Made by a program: the position numbers and the translations under genes
Part shown: piece by piece, positions 19,299 through 29,515 of the stretch
Layout of the letters: each line of letters starts with the position of its first letter
How positions within the stretch are numbered: position 1 is the first letter of the stretch
Assembly: GCF_005155025.1 (NCBI RefSeq)
Contig: NZ_CP039731.1
Location: forward strand, 4,154,001 to 4,218,000
Length of the DNA stretch: 64,000 nt
Reading direction: 5' to 3'
Source of the DNA: Aquitalea aquatilis
GTDB lineage: Bacteria; Pseudomonadota; Gammaproteobacteria; Burkholderiales; Chromobacteriaceae
Notes under the pieces: model-generated
Told to the model about the DNA's origin: nothing
Database searches by the model: none
Seen by the model: only the letters and a program-made list of their open reading frames with translations

Positions 19299-19535
19299 AT
19301 GGGCAAGATTTTGATGGCATTATTCATCGTGGTGTACGCACTACTCATACTGCTCTATTTGCCCGATACCAAAAAGTGCAAAGTCGTACGCCCTGGCTAC
19401 AGTTTGGAAAAAGACATTCGCCAGCAAGCCAAAGCAGGGAATCAGCTCGCCAAACTGATTACCCTGCTTCAGAGGCTGGTGGTGGCATACGTTACGATTA
19501 GTGTCGTCTTGATTTTTTTGACAAAGATGAGATAA
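19299..19535 (+). CDS. small two-helix membrane protein, unknown
   Basis: The 78-residue product has a hydrophobic N-terminal helix (residues 4-20), a basic central part and a C-terminal hydrophobic helix (about 58-74). I do not recognise the family. The base composition is clearly more AT-rich than in the flanking chromosome, in line with an acquired region. The ribosome binding site is weak. It is the first gene inside the inverted-repeat island. Confidence 0.45.
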   Translation: MGKILMALFIVVYALLILLYLPDTKKCKVVRPGYSLEKDIRQQAKAGNQLAKLITLLQRLVVAYVTISVVLIFLTKMR

Positions 19536-19597
19536 GGGACTGGCTGCTTGAACACGGAGCATTAGCACACGCAGTTTTTCCTAATGTTGAAATGGCT

Positions 19598-19873
19598 TCA
19601 TGTGACAAAAAACAGCACCAGCATGCCTATGGTCACAATGAAAGCATAGGGGAAATCAAGAAATAATGGCAGCGTGAGAAGCGTGATAAACCCGATAACT
19701 GGCAGTGAGACTATTCTCACAATTTTGTTAGCGGGTAGAAATTCAAGCATTCGGCTGAATCGCCAGCGTGACCTATCGTATTTCCAGTCGATATTATAAA
19801 GCCCAGGAATAAGTCGCTCGCCCAATAACATCAAGTAAGCGAAAGACAGAAACCCAAAAAGTAGTTGCAACAT
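19598..19873 (-). CDS. small membrane protein, unknown
   Basis: The 91-residue product has an N-terminal hydrophobic segment (residues 1-24), a short charged stretch (WKYDRSRWRFSRMLEF) and a long C-terminal hydrophobic region (about 53-91). No family recognised. AT-rich, as for the rest of the island. No strong ribosome binding site. The ~280 bp between this gene and the next one on the right contain a more GC-rich patch without an open frame of note. Confidence 0.5.
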   Translation of the reverse strand: MLQLLFGFLSFAYLMLLGERLIPGLYNIDWKYDRSRWRFSRMLEFLPANKIVRIVSLPVIGFITLLTLPLFLDFPYAFIVTIGMLVLFFVT

Positions 19874-20151
19874 AACTGAATCCGTGGTTGGTTTTTTGAT
19901 ATGTCAATTACGAGTAATCATATTGATTTTCCTTCAAGGCGGCTAGGTGTTTGAACACTGACACCAGAACGGCTCGCAGCTTTCCCTTGTGAGTCTTTCA
20001 TAACTGTGTACATCCGGCCGTAGACGGACATTGCCCTGTAGAAAGGGGCAACGCGAAAGCTATGGATGTGCAAAGGCTGCTGCACATGCAGCGCCTTGGA
20101 AGTGACCGGAAACGACCCAAAGTGACTGACTATCGATCACGCACATGAAAC

Positions 20152-20493
20152 TTACTTATTAATATTATCGTCCACCCCAGACAAATATAACAATATTAAA
20201 CCAATAACAATTGCAAAAATAATAAAAATAGCATAATTGGCCGTTGAGTCACGAGCTTTCTGACGCCGCACTTCATACTTTAAAATCGTACTATCATAAG
20301 ACTCTACAGCAACACCGTCAGCCTCAATGGAAAATACCACTCTACCATTGACACCCCTCATACGAACCCAGCCCAATTTTACTTTGGAACCAATTTTGTC
20401 TGAAAAATTTTTCCACAGACTAATCGCGGTGTTCTTTGAAAAAACGCAAGCTACAGTCGGAGTAGCCACAAGCCACAGCGTCCTTGTAATCAT
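20152..20493 (-). CDS. hypothetical protein with C-terminal membrane anchor
   Basis: From the ATG at 20493 the product has 113 residues. The N-terminal 20 residues are hydrophobic, the middle (VKLGWVRMRGVNGRVVFSIE) looks like a small beta domain, and residues ~88-107 are a strong transmembrane helix. The frame also opens five codons earlier from a TTG. I do not recognise it. The strand matches the other membrane genes of the island. The 266 bp between 20509 and 20774 have no convincing gene apart from the downstream tail described in the next entry. Confidence 0.5.
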   Translation of the reverse strand: MITRTLWLVATPTVACVFSKNTAISLWKNFSDKIGSKVKLGWVRMRGVNGRVVFSIEADGVAVESYDSTILKYEVRRQKARDSTANYAIFIIFAIVIGLILLYLSGVDDNINK

Positions 20494-20774
20494 AAAAATT
20501 ATTATCAATCAATAAAATTCTAGAATTCCCTCCCGTGCACTTACCTGGCCTATATTGAACCGTGCCAATTGAGAACTTAATATCTAAGTGTAATACCTAG
20601 AATCAACAACTTAATTATCTTAGGTGTTGCCAATTGCAAAAAATTGACTCCAACCACAAAAAAATCAGCTCAAGCCTTACAAGCATTTATTTTTCCGAAC
20701 AGATAATCTGAACTTCCTTTCCGGCCAACTGCAGTCTACCAGAGCACAACAGTCTAAATATGTCGATTGCATAA

Positions 20775-21191
20775 TCAAAACCAAGTACCAGCCAAAGCAC
20801 TACCAGAAACAACCAGGCCAATAGGTGAGAAAATAGCTGCAAAGATGGTAATGACCTGCACCCAGTATTGACGAGTGTATTTTTCTTTTTTTCTAAGAAC
20901 AAATGCAGTGATGAATGCTAGTGAAGTCGGGAAAAATAAAAAAATCGGTAGTTGCACATTTTCTGCAAAAATAATTAGCACAGACTTAGGTCTGACAGGT
21001 GGAGTTTTTACCCAGAAAAATGCATAGCCAAGCATAAGGATCGCAGTTAATGCAATCACCAATGCAATCACAACTGCAATAAATTGCAGCGCCCTATTTG
21101 TGAAATTATTGCTTGCAAGGGTAATGCTTTTATTGACAAGAAAAGCATAGCCAAAAAATAGTAAAAAAACAAAACATAGCTCTTTCATCAT
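20775..21191 (-). CDS. membrane protein of unknown function, probably shortened by a frameshift
   Basis: The frame encodes about 138 residues from the ATG at 21191 (a GGGAAG lies just before it; ATG at 21188 and a TTG at 21215 are alternatives). Four hydrophobic helices are visible. The frame stops right after ALAGTWF in a TTTT run; removing one T would join it to an open frame down to 20687 (FDYAIDIFRLLCSGRLQ...), adding about 30 hydrophilic residues. The continuation resembles the end of the neighbouring broken gene at 21307-21561 (shared FSP..GLV..G pattern and a following ID pair), which favours a real frameshift. Function unknown. Confidence 0.5.
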   Translation of the reverse strand: MMKELCFVFLLFFGYAFLVNKSITLASNNFTNRALQFIAVVIALVIALTAILMLGYAFFWVKTPPVRPKSVLIIFAENVQLPIFLFFPTSLAFITAFVLRKKEKYTRQYWVQVITIFAAIFSPIGLVVSGSALAGTWF

Positions 21192-21306
21192 CTTCCCAAC
21201 CAAAATGAAATTCAAACTTCATTGATATTGCCGAAAATAAATTAGCAGTTAACAAGAATGAAAAATAAGAATTTTTGTGTTCAGATGGACAATACAGCGG
21301 AAACTT

Positions 21307-21561
21307 TTATTTATCCATCAGCATTAAGCAATCAATAAAAACTGCACGCACACCTAGTGAAAAATAGATAATTCCTGCTGCGACCAACCCAACTGCTGGG
21401 CTAAAAAATCGCAAAAACAGAAGCGAGAGGCCACTTATAAATTTGCAACTGCTTCCTTATGCATGAATTGCACCACGAATCAAAATATCGCTATCATCCA
21501 CAATGCCGAACACACCAAAAATCAAATCAGACCAACCCAAAATGGTGCTTCCACAATACAT
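21307..21561 (-). pseudogene. membrane protein gene remnant with in-frame stop, paralogue of the gene at 20775-21191
   Basis: An ATG at 21561 follows a GAGGG ribosome binding site and opens a frame of 34 codons ending in TAA at 21457-21459. The same frame continues without further stops to 21307, encoding a hydrophobic stretch (FFSPAVGLVAAGIIYFSLGV) similar to the last helix of the neighbouring gene. I read it as one gene with a nonsense mutation. Being short, it could also be two unrelated frames. Confidence 0.35.
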
Positions 21562-21741
21562 ACCTACCCTCGCTGGATTTCTGGATTTAATGAAAGAGTA
21601 ATTTCGTTTGAGTTTAGTCAGTGGTGGTGGGTGACTGCTCTTGGCCGATACCAGTCATGCTAGCGCATTGACATGGAAAAATCCTGACCTGTATCAGTAC
21701 CCCATCTACGCAGTTATTCGCTATCGCAAGCAGCGCATCAA

Positions 21742-21995
21742 TACGCCACGGGCCCCGTCAAGCATGCCGACGGGTGACTGGTGCGAACTAAGTAAGCACC
21801 TGCCCTGTTTAAGCGATTTGACGCTAGCAAATCGCGAGTTCAGGCGCGCCTCGCGGCGGTCGGGACCTGTCGGGCAGCCGCAGGCCATGCTTGTGGGGTG
21901 GCATTTGGGGTTGGAAGGGGCCTTTGGCCAAACAAAGGCTCCTTCTCCGCCGCCGTGCGGACGCGGCAGGAAAATCATCATCCGCGTCAGCGGAT
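21742..21995. repeat. ~255-bp structured repeat, right (inverted) copy
   Basis: This is the reverse complement of 18940-19194 with scattered differences. The hairpin stems are kept: 8-bp stem at 21813-21835 identical to the left copy, and a stem at 21920-21939 in which three base pairs differ from the left copy with pairing maintained. No gene lies between 21562 and 22397 that I can support. Confidence 0.85.
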
Positions 21996-22122
21996 ACAGA
22001 ACCTATGTTTGCTTTAAGCTCGCTATGCGCCAAGTCGCGCAGATTGCGCAGATGACAGGAATTGGCCAGACAGGGAATCGGCTCAGACCAGGACCTACCC
22101 TCTGCTCCACCGCGGCGTGGAT

Positions 22123-22153
22123 AAAAAAAGGGCCTGGGCAATATTACCCAGGC
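22123..22153 (-). terminator. Rho-independent terminator of the candidate small RNA
   Basis: On the minus strand GCCTGGG and CCCAGGC form a 7-bp stem with an 8-nt loop, followed by CC and seven Ts. Confidence 0.85.
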
Positions 22154-22230
22154 CTGGCTTGATGCACGATTAAAGCCGCAGATTGCAACGGGACAGACTC
22201 ACTCGCAAACCCGGCGCCACCGGGGATGCA
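22123..22230 (-). ncRNA. candidate sigma-54-dependent small RNA, ~108 nt
   Basis: A perfect sigma-54 promoter (22241-22256) predicts a start near 22230 on the minus strand. Transcription would run ~108 nt to a Rho-independent terminator whose T-run ends at 22123. No protein-coding gene lies on this strand within 900 bp upstream of the terminator, so the terminator has no other obvious client. Predicted hairpins: CCCGG/CCGGG at 22210-22224, GGCTT/AAGCC at about 22153-22176, and the terminator stem. No start codon with a good ribosome binding site and frame is seen. Targets unknown. Confidence 0.6.
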
Positions 22231-22240
22231 CTGTGCTATA

Positions 22241-22256
22241 TGCAAACACCGTGCCA
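22241..22256 (-). promoter_or_regulatory. sigma-54 (-24/-12) promoter
   Basis: Read on the minus strand the site is TGGCACG-GTGT-TTGCA, an exact match to the TGGCACG-N4-TTGCW consensus with the correct GG to GC spacing. The ATGATTA direct repeats near 22376-22393 lie about 150 bp upstream and could bind the enhancer-binding activator; that is inference. Confidence 0.75.
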
Positions 22257-22397
22257 GCTTTTTTCCAGTGATTTCCAGAGTATTTCAACTGTGTGGCCGG
22301 CCATTTCTTGCTGCATCGCACCAAAATCTAGCCGCAAGCGCACCGAATTCAGGATTTCCTGCACAACGCTGTAGCATGATTACGCTATGATTAGCGC

Positions 22398-23219
22398 ATG
22401 AATACGCCTGCCAACACCAGCAAACCAGTGCCGCAGCCCGAAGTCGAACTGCGCGCGCCGGAAAACGAGAGCACCCTCGCCACCCTGGCCATGCCGCTGG
22501 GCGAAACGGTATTGACGCTGACCGCCAGCGGGCTACCCATATACGGCATTCTGCACCGCAGCCGCGCCATGACAGGTCAATCAGATTTCTTCCGCCTGCA
22601 ATTCCGTGGCTTTGCCCGTACCGAAGGCAACCAGTGGCTACATTACGCCAATGACGACGCCCGCTTTCACACCAGCTACAACTGCGCCTGGGTGCGAGTG
22701 GACCACCCTAGCCGCTCGGTCACCTTCGGCCCCAAAAACGGCGTCAACTGTACGGAAGCCTTTACCGGGCTCGGGCTGGATACCTTTCTGTTTGCCCAGA
22801 CCATCAGCTGGGTCAAGGGTGCCTACCCTGACTACGCCATCAGCCCGGGCCTGATCGGCATCACCGGCAATGCCAGCGAAGAAGAAAAGCTGCGCCGCAA
22901 TGCCTTCTATGCCAGCCAGGGCTTCCAGTTTGACTGGCAAGATGCCGCACAGCGCACCAGCCTGTATTTCAAGGACAAGGTCAGCCGCCTGCTGGGCGTG
23001 TGGGACAAGGAGCACATTCAGGAAGTGGGCGGCGAAGCCATGCTGCAATCGCTGGCGCTGCAGGATGAAACCCGTGCCGCGCTGGAAGAGAAGGTCAACC
23101 GGCTGGAGTCGTCCTATAGCAGCATCAAGTCGGCCCTGCAAAGAGAGCGCAATACCTCGCAAATCCTGATGGGGGTACTGATTCTTGGGGTGATGCTGGC
23201 TTTATGGGCCTTGATTTAA
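22398..23219 (+). CDS. tail-anchored protein of unknown function with acetyltransferase-like segment
   Basis: The 273-residue protein is soluble up to residue ~205, then has a coiled coil (LEEKVNRLESSYSSIKSALQ) and a C-terminal transmembrane helix (TSQILMGVLILGVMLALWAL), so it should be anchored by its tail with the N domain in the cytoplasm. A stretch RRNAFYASQGFQFDW resembles the last motif of GNAT enzymes, but the acetyl-CoA loop is not evident. I do not recognise the family. There is no clear ribosome binding site before the ATG, and a direct repeat (ATGATTA twice, 11 bp apart) lies directly upstream. A weak stem-loop with a T-run follows at 23228-23251. Confidence 0.75.
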   Translation: MNTPANTSKPVPQPEVELRAPENESTLATLAMPLGETVLTLTASGLPIYGILHRSRAMTGQSDFFRLQFRGFARTEGNQWLHYANDDARFHTSYNCAWVRVDHPSRSVTFGPKNGVNCTEAFTGLGLDTFLFAQTISWVKGAYPDYAISPGLIGITGNASEEEKLRRNAFYASQGFQFDWQDAAQRTSLYFKDKVSRLLGVWDKEHIQEVGGEAMLQSLALQDETRAALEEKVNRLESSYSSIKSALQRERNTSQILMGVLILGVMLALWALI

Positions 23220-23494
23220 GCTGCTAGCCGGTTTAATCCCTACCGGTTTTTAAAGTTAAACTCTATAAAAAGACATGGGCATGCCTTAAATCAAACTTCG
23301 ATTTAGCGGCAGCCACTACCATTCTGGCATGGCGGGATGGCCGATCAAGCCGCAGCCAAGGGCACAGGGGTGTTAAGCGCGGGAACCCAGCTACGACAAC
23401 AGGCACTCCCCTGCCAGCGGCCAGCTTCGCGGCCAATAATCAAAAAATAAAGACATGGCTGTTTCTTCGGGCAGAAGCAGCAAGCGGGGCAAAG

Positions 23495-25183
23495 ATGAAA
23501 CAAGAGAAACACGGCATGGCCGGGCTGTTCCAGCACGGCCTGGGCAGATTGAGCCTGGAATGGGTGATTCCACTATTCAGCCTGTTCCTGATCGCCATGA
23601 TCTGGAGTGCGGTGCTATGGCAAGTCAATATCGACCATGCCCGCAGCCGGCTGGAAATGCAGCGGCAAAGCGAAAACATGGTACGGGTGTTTGAAGAACA
23701 CATCTCGCGCACCATCCGCGCCGTCGACCAGTCGGTGCTCTTCCTGAAATACGAGTACGAGTCCGAAGGCAACAAGATGGACCTGCCGCACTATCTGAAG
23801 CAGGGCATCATTCAGAGCCAGTTGTTTGTGCAGATTGCCGTCATCGGGCCGGATGGCATGCTGGAAATGTCCAGCGTGCCCAACTTCAAGCGGGTTGATC
23901 TGAGCGACCGCGAACATTTCAAGGTGCATATTGCCAAGGACAGCGGCCAGCTGTTCATCAGCAAACCGGTACAGGGCCGCGCCTCGAAGAAATGGTCGCT
24001 GCAGTTTACCCGCCGCATCAACAAGCCGGACGGCAGCTTTGGCGGCGTGGTGGTGGTGTCGGTCGACCCGTTTTACTTTACCAGCTTCTACAAAGACCTC
24101 GATCTGGGCAAAGCCGGTGTAGTCACGCTGGTGGGCCAGGATGGCATCGTGCGCGCCCGCACCAGTGCCAAGACTACCGGCATCGGCATGGATATTCATA
24201 GCAGCGGGCTGTTCAAGCAATGGCCCGGGCATGACCACGGCGCCTACCAGCAACTGAGCAGCATCGATCAGATACAACGCACGGTCAGCTTCCGCGCGGT
24301 GGAGGGCTACCCGCTGGCGGTGCTGATGGGCGTGGGCGAACAGGAAGCCATGGCGGACTATTACGAGCACCGCAATGCCTACTTCACCGTCGCCGCCATC
24401 ATGTCGCTGCTGGTGTGCCTGGCCGGCTATGTGATGTACCACATGGCGGCCAACCTGAAAAACAGCAAGGCACAGGCCGAGTCTGCCAACCGCATGAAGT
24501 CGGAATTCCTCGCCCATATGTCGCACGAGCTGCGCACGCCGCTGAACGGTATTCTGGGTTGCTCGGAATTCCTGCAAACCACCCTGAGTGATCCGGCGGA
24601 TCTGGAAACCGCCGGCATGATCCACAAGAGCGGCCAGCATTTGCTGAAGCTGGTCACTTCCATTCTCGACATGGCACGTATCGAAGCCGGCCGCATGCCA
24701 ATGGAAATTGTCGAGGTACAATTGGCGGCGATGCTGCGCGACACTGTGGAGCTGTACCGACCACAGGCCGAGGGCAAGGGCCTGCAGCTGATGCTTGACT
24801 ACCGTCAGGCCGAGGGCTGCCCGGACCGCTTCCGGCTGGACCGCACCAAGCTGACCCAGGTACTGAACAATCTGCTGGACAATGCGGTGAAGTTTACCGA
24901 GCACGGCAGCATCCAGATCGATGCCCGCGTCAGCGCACACGAATTACAGCTGGATATCCGCGATAGCGGCTGCGGTATTCCGCTTGAGCAACAACAACTG
25001 GTCTTCGAACGCTTCCGCCAGGCCGATGCCTTCCTGACCCGCGCCCAGAGTGGCTCCGGGCTGGGGCTGGCCCTGGTGAAGGAACTGGTCCGGCTGATGT
25101 CCGGCAAGGTAGGCTTTGAATCACAAGTCGGCGTGGGCACCGTATTCCACGTCAACATTCCCCTGGAAGGAAAACAAGAATGA
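23495..25183 (+). CDS. membrane sensor histidine kinase with dCACHE sensor
   Basis: The 562-residue protein has a first transmembrane helix (about 22-42), a periplasmic double-CACHE region (about 55-290, with VAVIGPDG- and GGVVVVSVDP-type strands), a second helix (about 293-318) and a cytoplasmic kinase. The phospho-acceptor is the His of AHMSHELRTPLNG; the ATPase has the N box (LNNLLDNAVKF), G1 (DSGCGIP) and G2 (GSGLGLALVKEL). dCACHE domains bind small metabolites such as amino or carboxylic acids. The 3' end overlaps the receiver gene by 4 bp (ATGA). First gene of the five-gene signalling cluster. The ~275 bp upstream contain no gene. Confidence 0.92.
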   Translation: MKQEKHGMAGLFQHGLGRLSLEWVIPLFSLFLIAMIWSAVLWQVNIDHARSRLEMQRQSENMVRVFEEHISRTIRAVDQSVLFLKYEYESEGNKMDLPHYLKQGIIQSQLFVQIAVIGPDGMLEMSSVPNFKRVDLSDREHFKVHIAKDSGQLFISKPVQGRASKKWSLQFTRRINKPDGSFGGVVVVSVDPFYFTSFYKDLDLGKAGVVTLVGQDGIVRARTSAKTTGIGMDIHSSGLFKQWPGHDHGAYQQLSSIDQIQRTVSFRAVEGYPLAVLMGVGEQEAMADYYEHRNAYFTVAAIMSLLVCLAGYVMYHMAANLKNSKAQAESANRMKSEFLAHMSHELRTPLNGILGCSEFLQTTLSDPADLETAGMIHKSGQHLLKLVTSILDMARIEAGRMPMEIVEVQLAAMLRDTVELYRPQAEGKGLQLMLDYRQAEGCPDRFRLDRTKLTQVLNNLLDNAVKFTEHGSIQIDARVSAHELQLDIRDSGCGIPLEQQQLVFERFRQADAFLTRAQSGSGLGLALVKELVRLMSGKVGFESQVGVGTVFHVNIPLEGKQE

Positions 25184-25551
25184 GCGTGCTGGACACCATT
25201 CTTGTCGTGGACGACGACGAGATCAACCGCAAGGTGGCTGGCCTGTTCCTGCAACGCATGGGCTGGAAAACCGACCAGGCAGTCAGTGCTTTCGAAGCCC
25301 TGGAACAGCTGCAGCAACATGAATACTACTGTGTCCTGCTGGACATCAGCATGCCGGGCATGAGCGGCATCGAACTGTGTCGCCACCTGCGTGGCAACCC
25401 GCGCTGGCACGACTTGCGGCTGATCGCCTACACCGCCCACGCCATGAGCGACGAGCAGGAAGTCATGCTGCAGGCCGGCTTTGACGCCATCGTCACCAAA
25501 CCGCTGACCCGCGACAGCCTGATCGCCGCACTGGCTGCCCCGACAGACTGA
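25180..25551 (+). CDS. single-domain response regulator
   Basis: The 123-residue protein is a bare receiver: acidic pair DDD near residues 11-13, phospho-acceptor Asp55 in LLDISMPG, Thr in YTAHA and Lys in VTKPL. No output domain. It overlaps the sensor kinase gene by 4 bp, so the pair is translated together. It may relay phosphate to the hybrid kinase downstream or act by protein contact, as CheY- or DivK-like proteins do. Confidence 0.9.
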   Translation: MSVLDTILVVDDDEINRKVAGLFLQRMGWKTDQAVSAFEALEQLQQHEYYCVLLDISMPGMSGIELCRHLRGNPRWHDLRLIAYTAHAMSDEQEVMLQAGFDAIVTKPLTRDSLIAALAAPTD

Positions 25552-25648
25552 GCCGCCAGCCAGCTGTTGTTGACCCGAACAAAATGCGGAGCACACCCAC
25601 CATGCATGCCCTAAGCCACACGACATCCCTCGCGGAGCACAGTTAACG

Positions 25649-28426
<2,778 letters not shown>

Positions 28427-28429
28427 GCC

Positions 28430-29515
28430 ATGTCGCACGTCATCGTGGTGGACGACAACGACACCAACCTGCTGCTGCTGCGCCATATCCTGCAGAAGCT
28501 GGACGGCGTCACGGTAGACACCTTCGCCGATCCGCTGCAGGCACTGCAATGGTGCCGGCAGAACGAGCCCGATCTCATCCTGCTGGATTACATGATGCCG
28601 GAGATGGATGGCCTGGAATTCATGCGCCGTTTCTTTGCCCTGCCGCAGCGGCAGGATGTGCCGGTGGTGATGGTCACCGCCGATACCGAGCGCGATGTGC
28701 GCCATCTGGCATTGCAACAGGGTGCGCGCGACTTCCTGACCAAGCCGGTGGACAAGGTGGAACTGACGGTGCGGGTGAGCAACCTGCTGGCACTGCGCAA
28801 GAGTACCCAGAAACTGGCCAACCGCGCGGCCTGGCTGCTGGAAGAGGTCAAGCAGGCCACGGCGGAAATCCGCGCCCGGGAAAAGGAAGCCATCCTGCGC
28901 CTGTCGCGGGCGGCTGAATACCGCGACCAGGAAACCGGTGCCCACCTGCTGCGCATGTCGGCCTATACCCGGCTGATCGCCCGCCAGCTGGGACTGCCGC
29001 TGCAGGAGCAGGAAATGCTGCAGGAAGCCGCGCCCATGCACGATATCGGCAAGGTGGGCATTCCTGATGCCATCCTGCTCAAGCCCGGCAAGCTGAGCGA
29101 CGAAGAAATGGCCATCATGCGCCAGCACCCGCTGTTCGGGCATGAAATCCTTGCCGACTCGGTATCGCCGCTATTGCAATGCGCCGCCGTGGTGGCGCTC
29201 AGCCATCATGAAAAATTCGATGGCAGCGGCTACCCGCACGGCCTCTCCGGCCAGGACATCCCGCTGTGGGGCCGCATTGTCGCCGTTGCCGATGTATTCG
29301 ATGCCCTCACCTCGGCCCGGCCCTACAAAAATGCCTGGCCGCTGGAGCGGGCAAGGCAGCATCTGGAAGCCCAGAAGGGAGCACATTTCGACCCGGACTG
29401 CGTCGATGCCCTGTTCGCCCTCTGGCCCGAAGTCATGACCATTCGCCAACGCTATGCGGATGAGCAGGATCCACCCTCGCCACCGGCCGACAGCCGGGGA
29501 GCTGGCCATGCTTGA
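28430..29515 (+). CDS. response regulator with HD-GYP c-di-GMP phosphodiesterase domain
   Basis: The 361-residue protein has an N-terminal receiver (Asp53 in LLDYMMPEMDG, Lys in TKPVD) joined by a coiled coil (about 120-160) to an HD-GYP domain. The HD pair is at 204-205 (APMHDIGKVG), and the GYP signature at 259-269 (HHEKFDGSGYP) is intact, so hydrolysis of c-di-GMP to pGpG/GMP is expected. This RpfG-like design is turned on or off by phosphorylation. It starts 3 bp after the hybrid kinase, its likely phosphodonor, and its 3' end overlaps the next gene by 8 bp. Confidence 0.93.
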   Translation: MSHVIVVDDNDTNLLLLRHILQKLDGVTVDTFADPLQALQWCRQNEPDLILLDYMMPEMDGLEFMRRFFALPQRQDVPVVMVTADTERDVRHLALQQGARDFLTKPVDKVELTVRVSNLLALRKSTQKLANRAAWLLEEVKQATAEIRAREKEAILRLSRAAEYRDQETGAHLLRMSAYTRLIARQLGLPLQEQEMLQEAAPMHDIGKVGIPDAILLKPGKLSDEEMAIMRQHPLFGHEILADSVSPLLQCAAVVALSHHEKFDGSGYPHGLSGQDIPLWGRIVAVADVFDALTSARPYKNAWPLERARQHLEAQKGAHFDPDCVDALFALWPEVMTIRQRYADEQDPPSPPADSRGAGHA

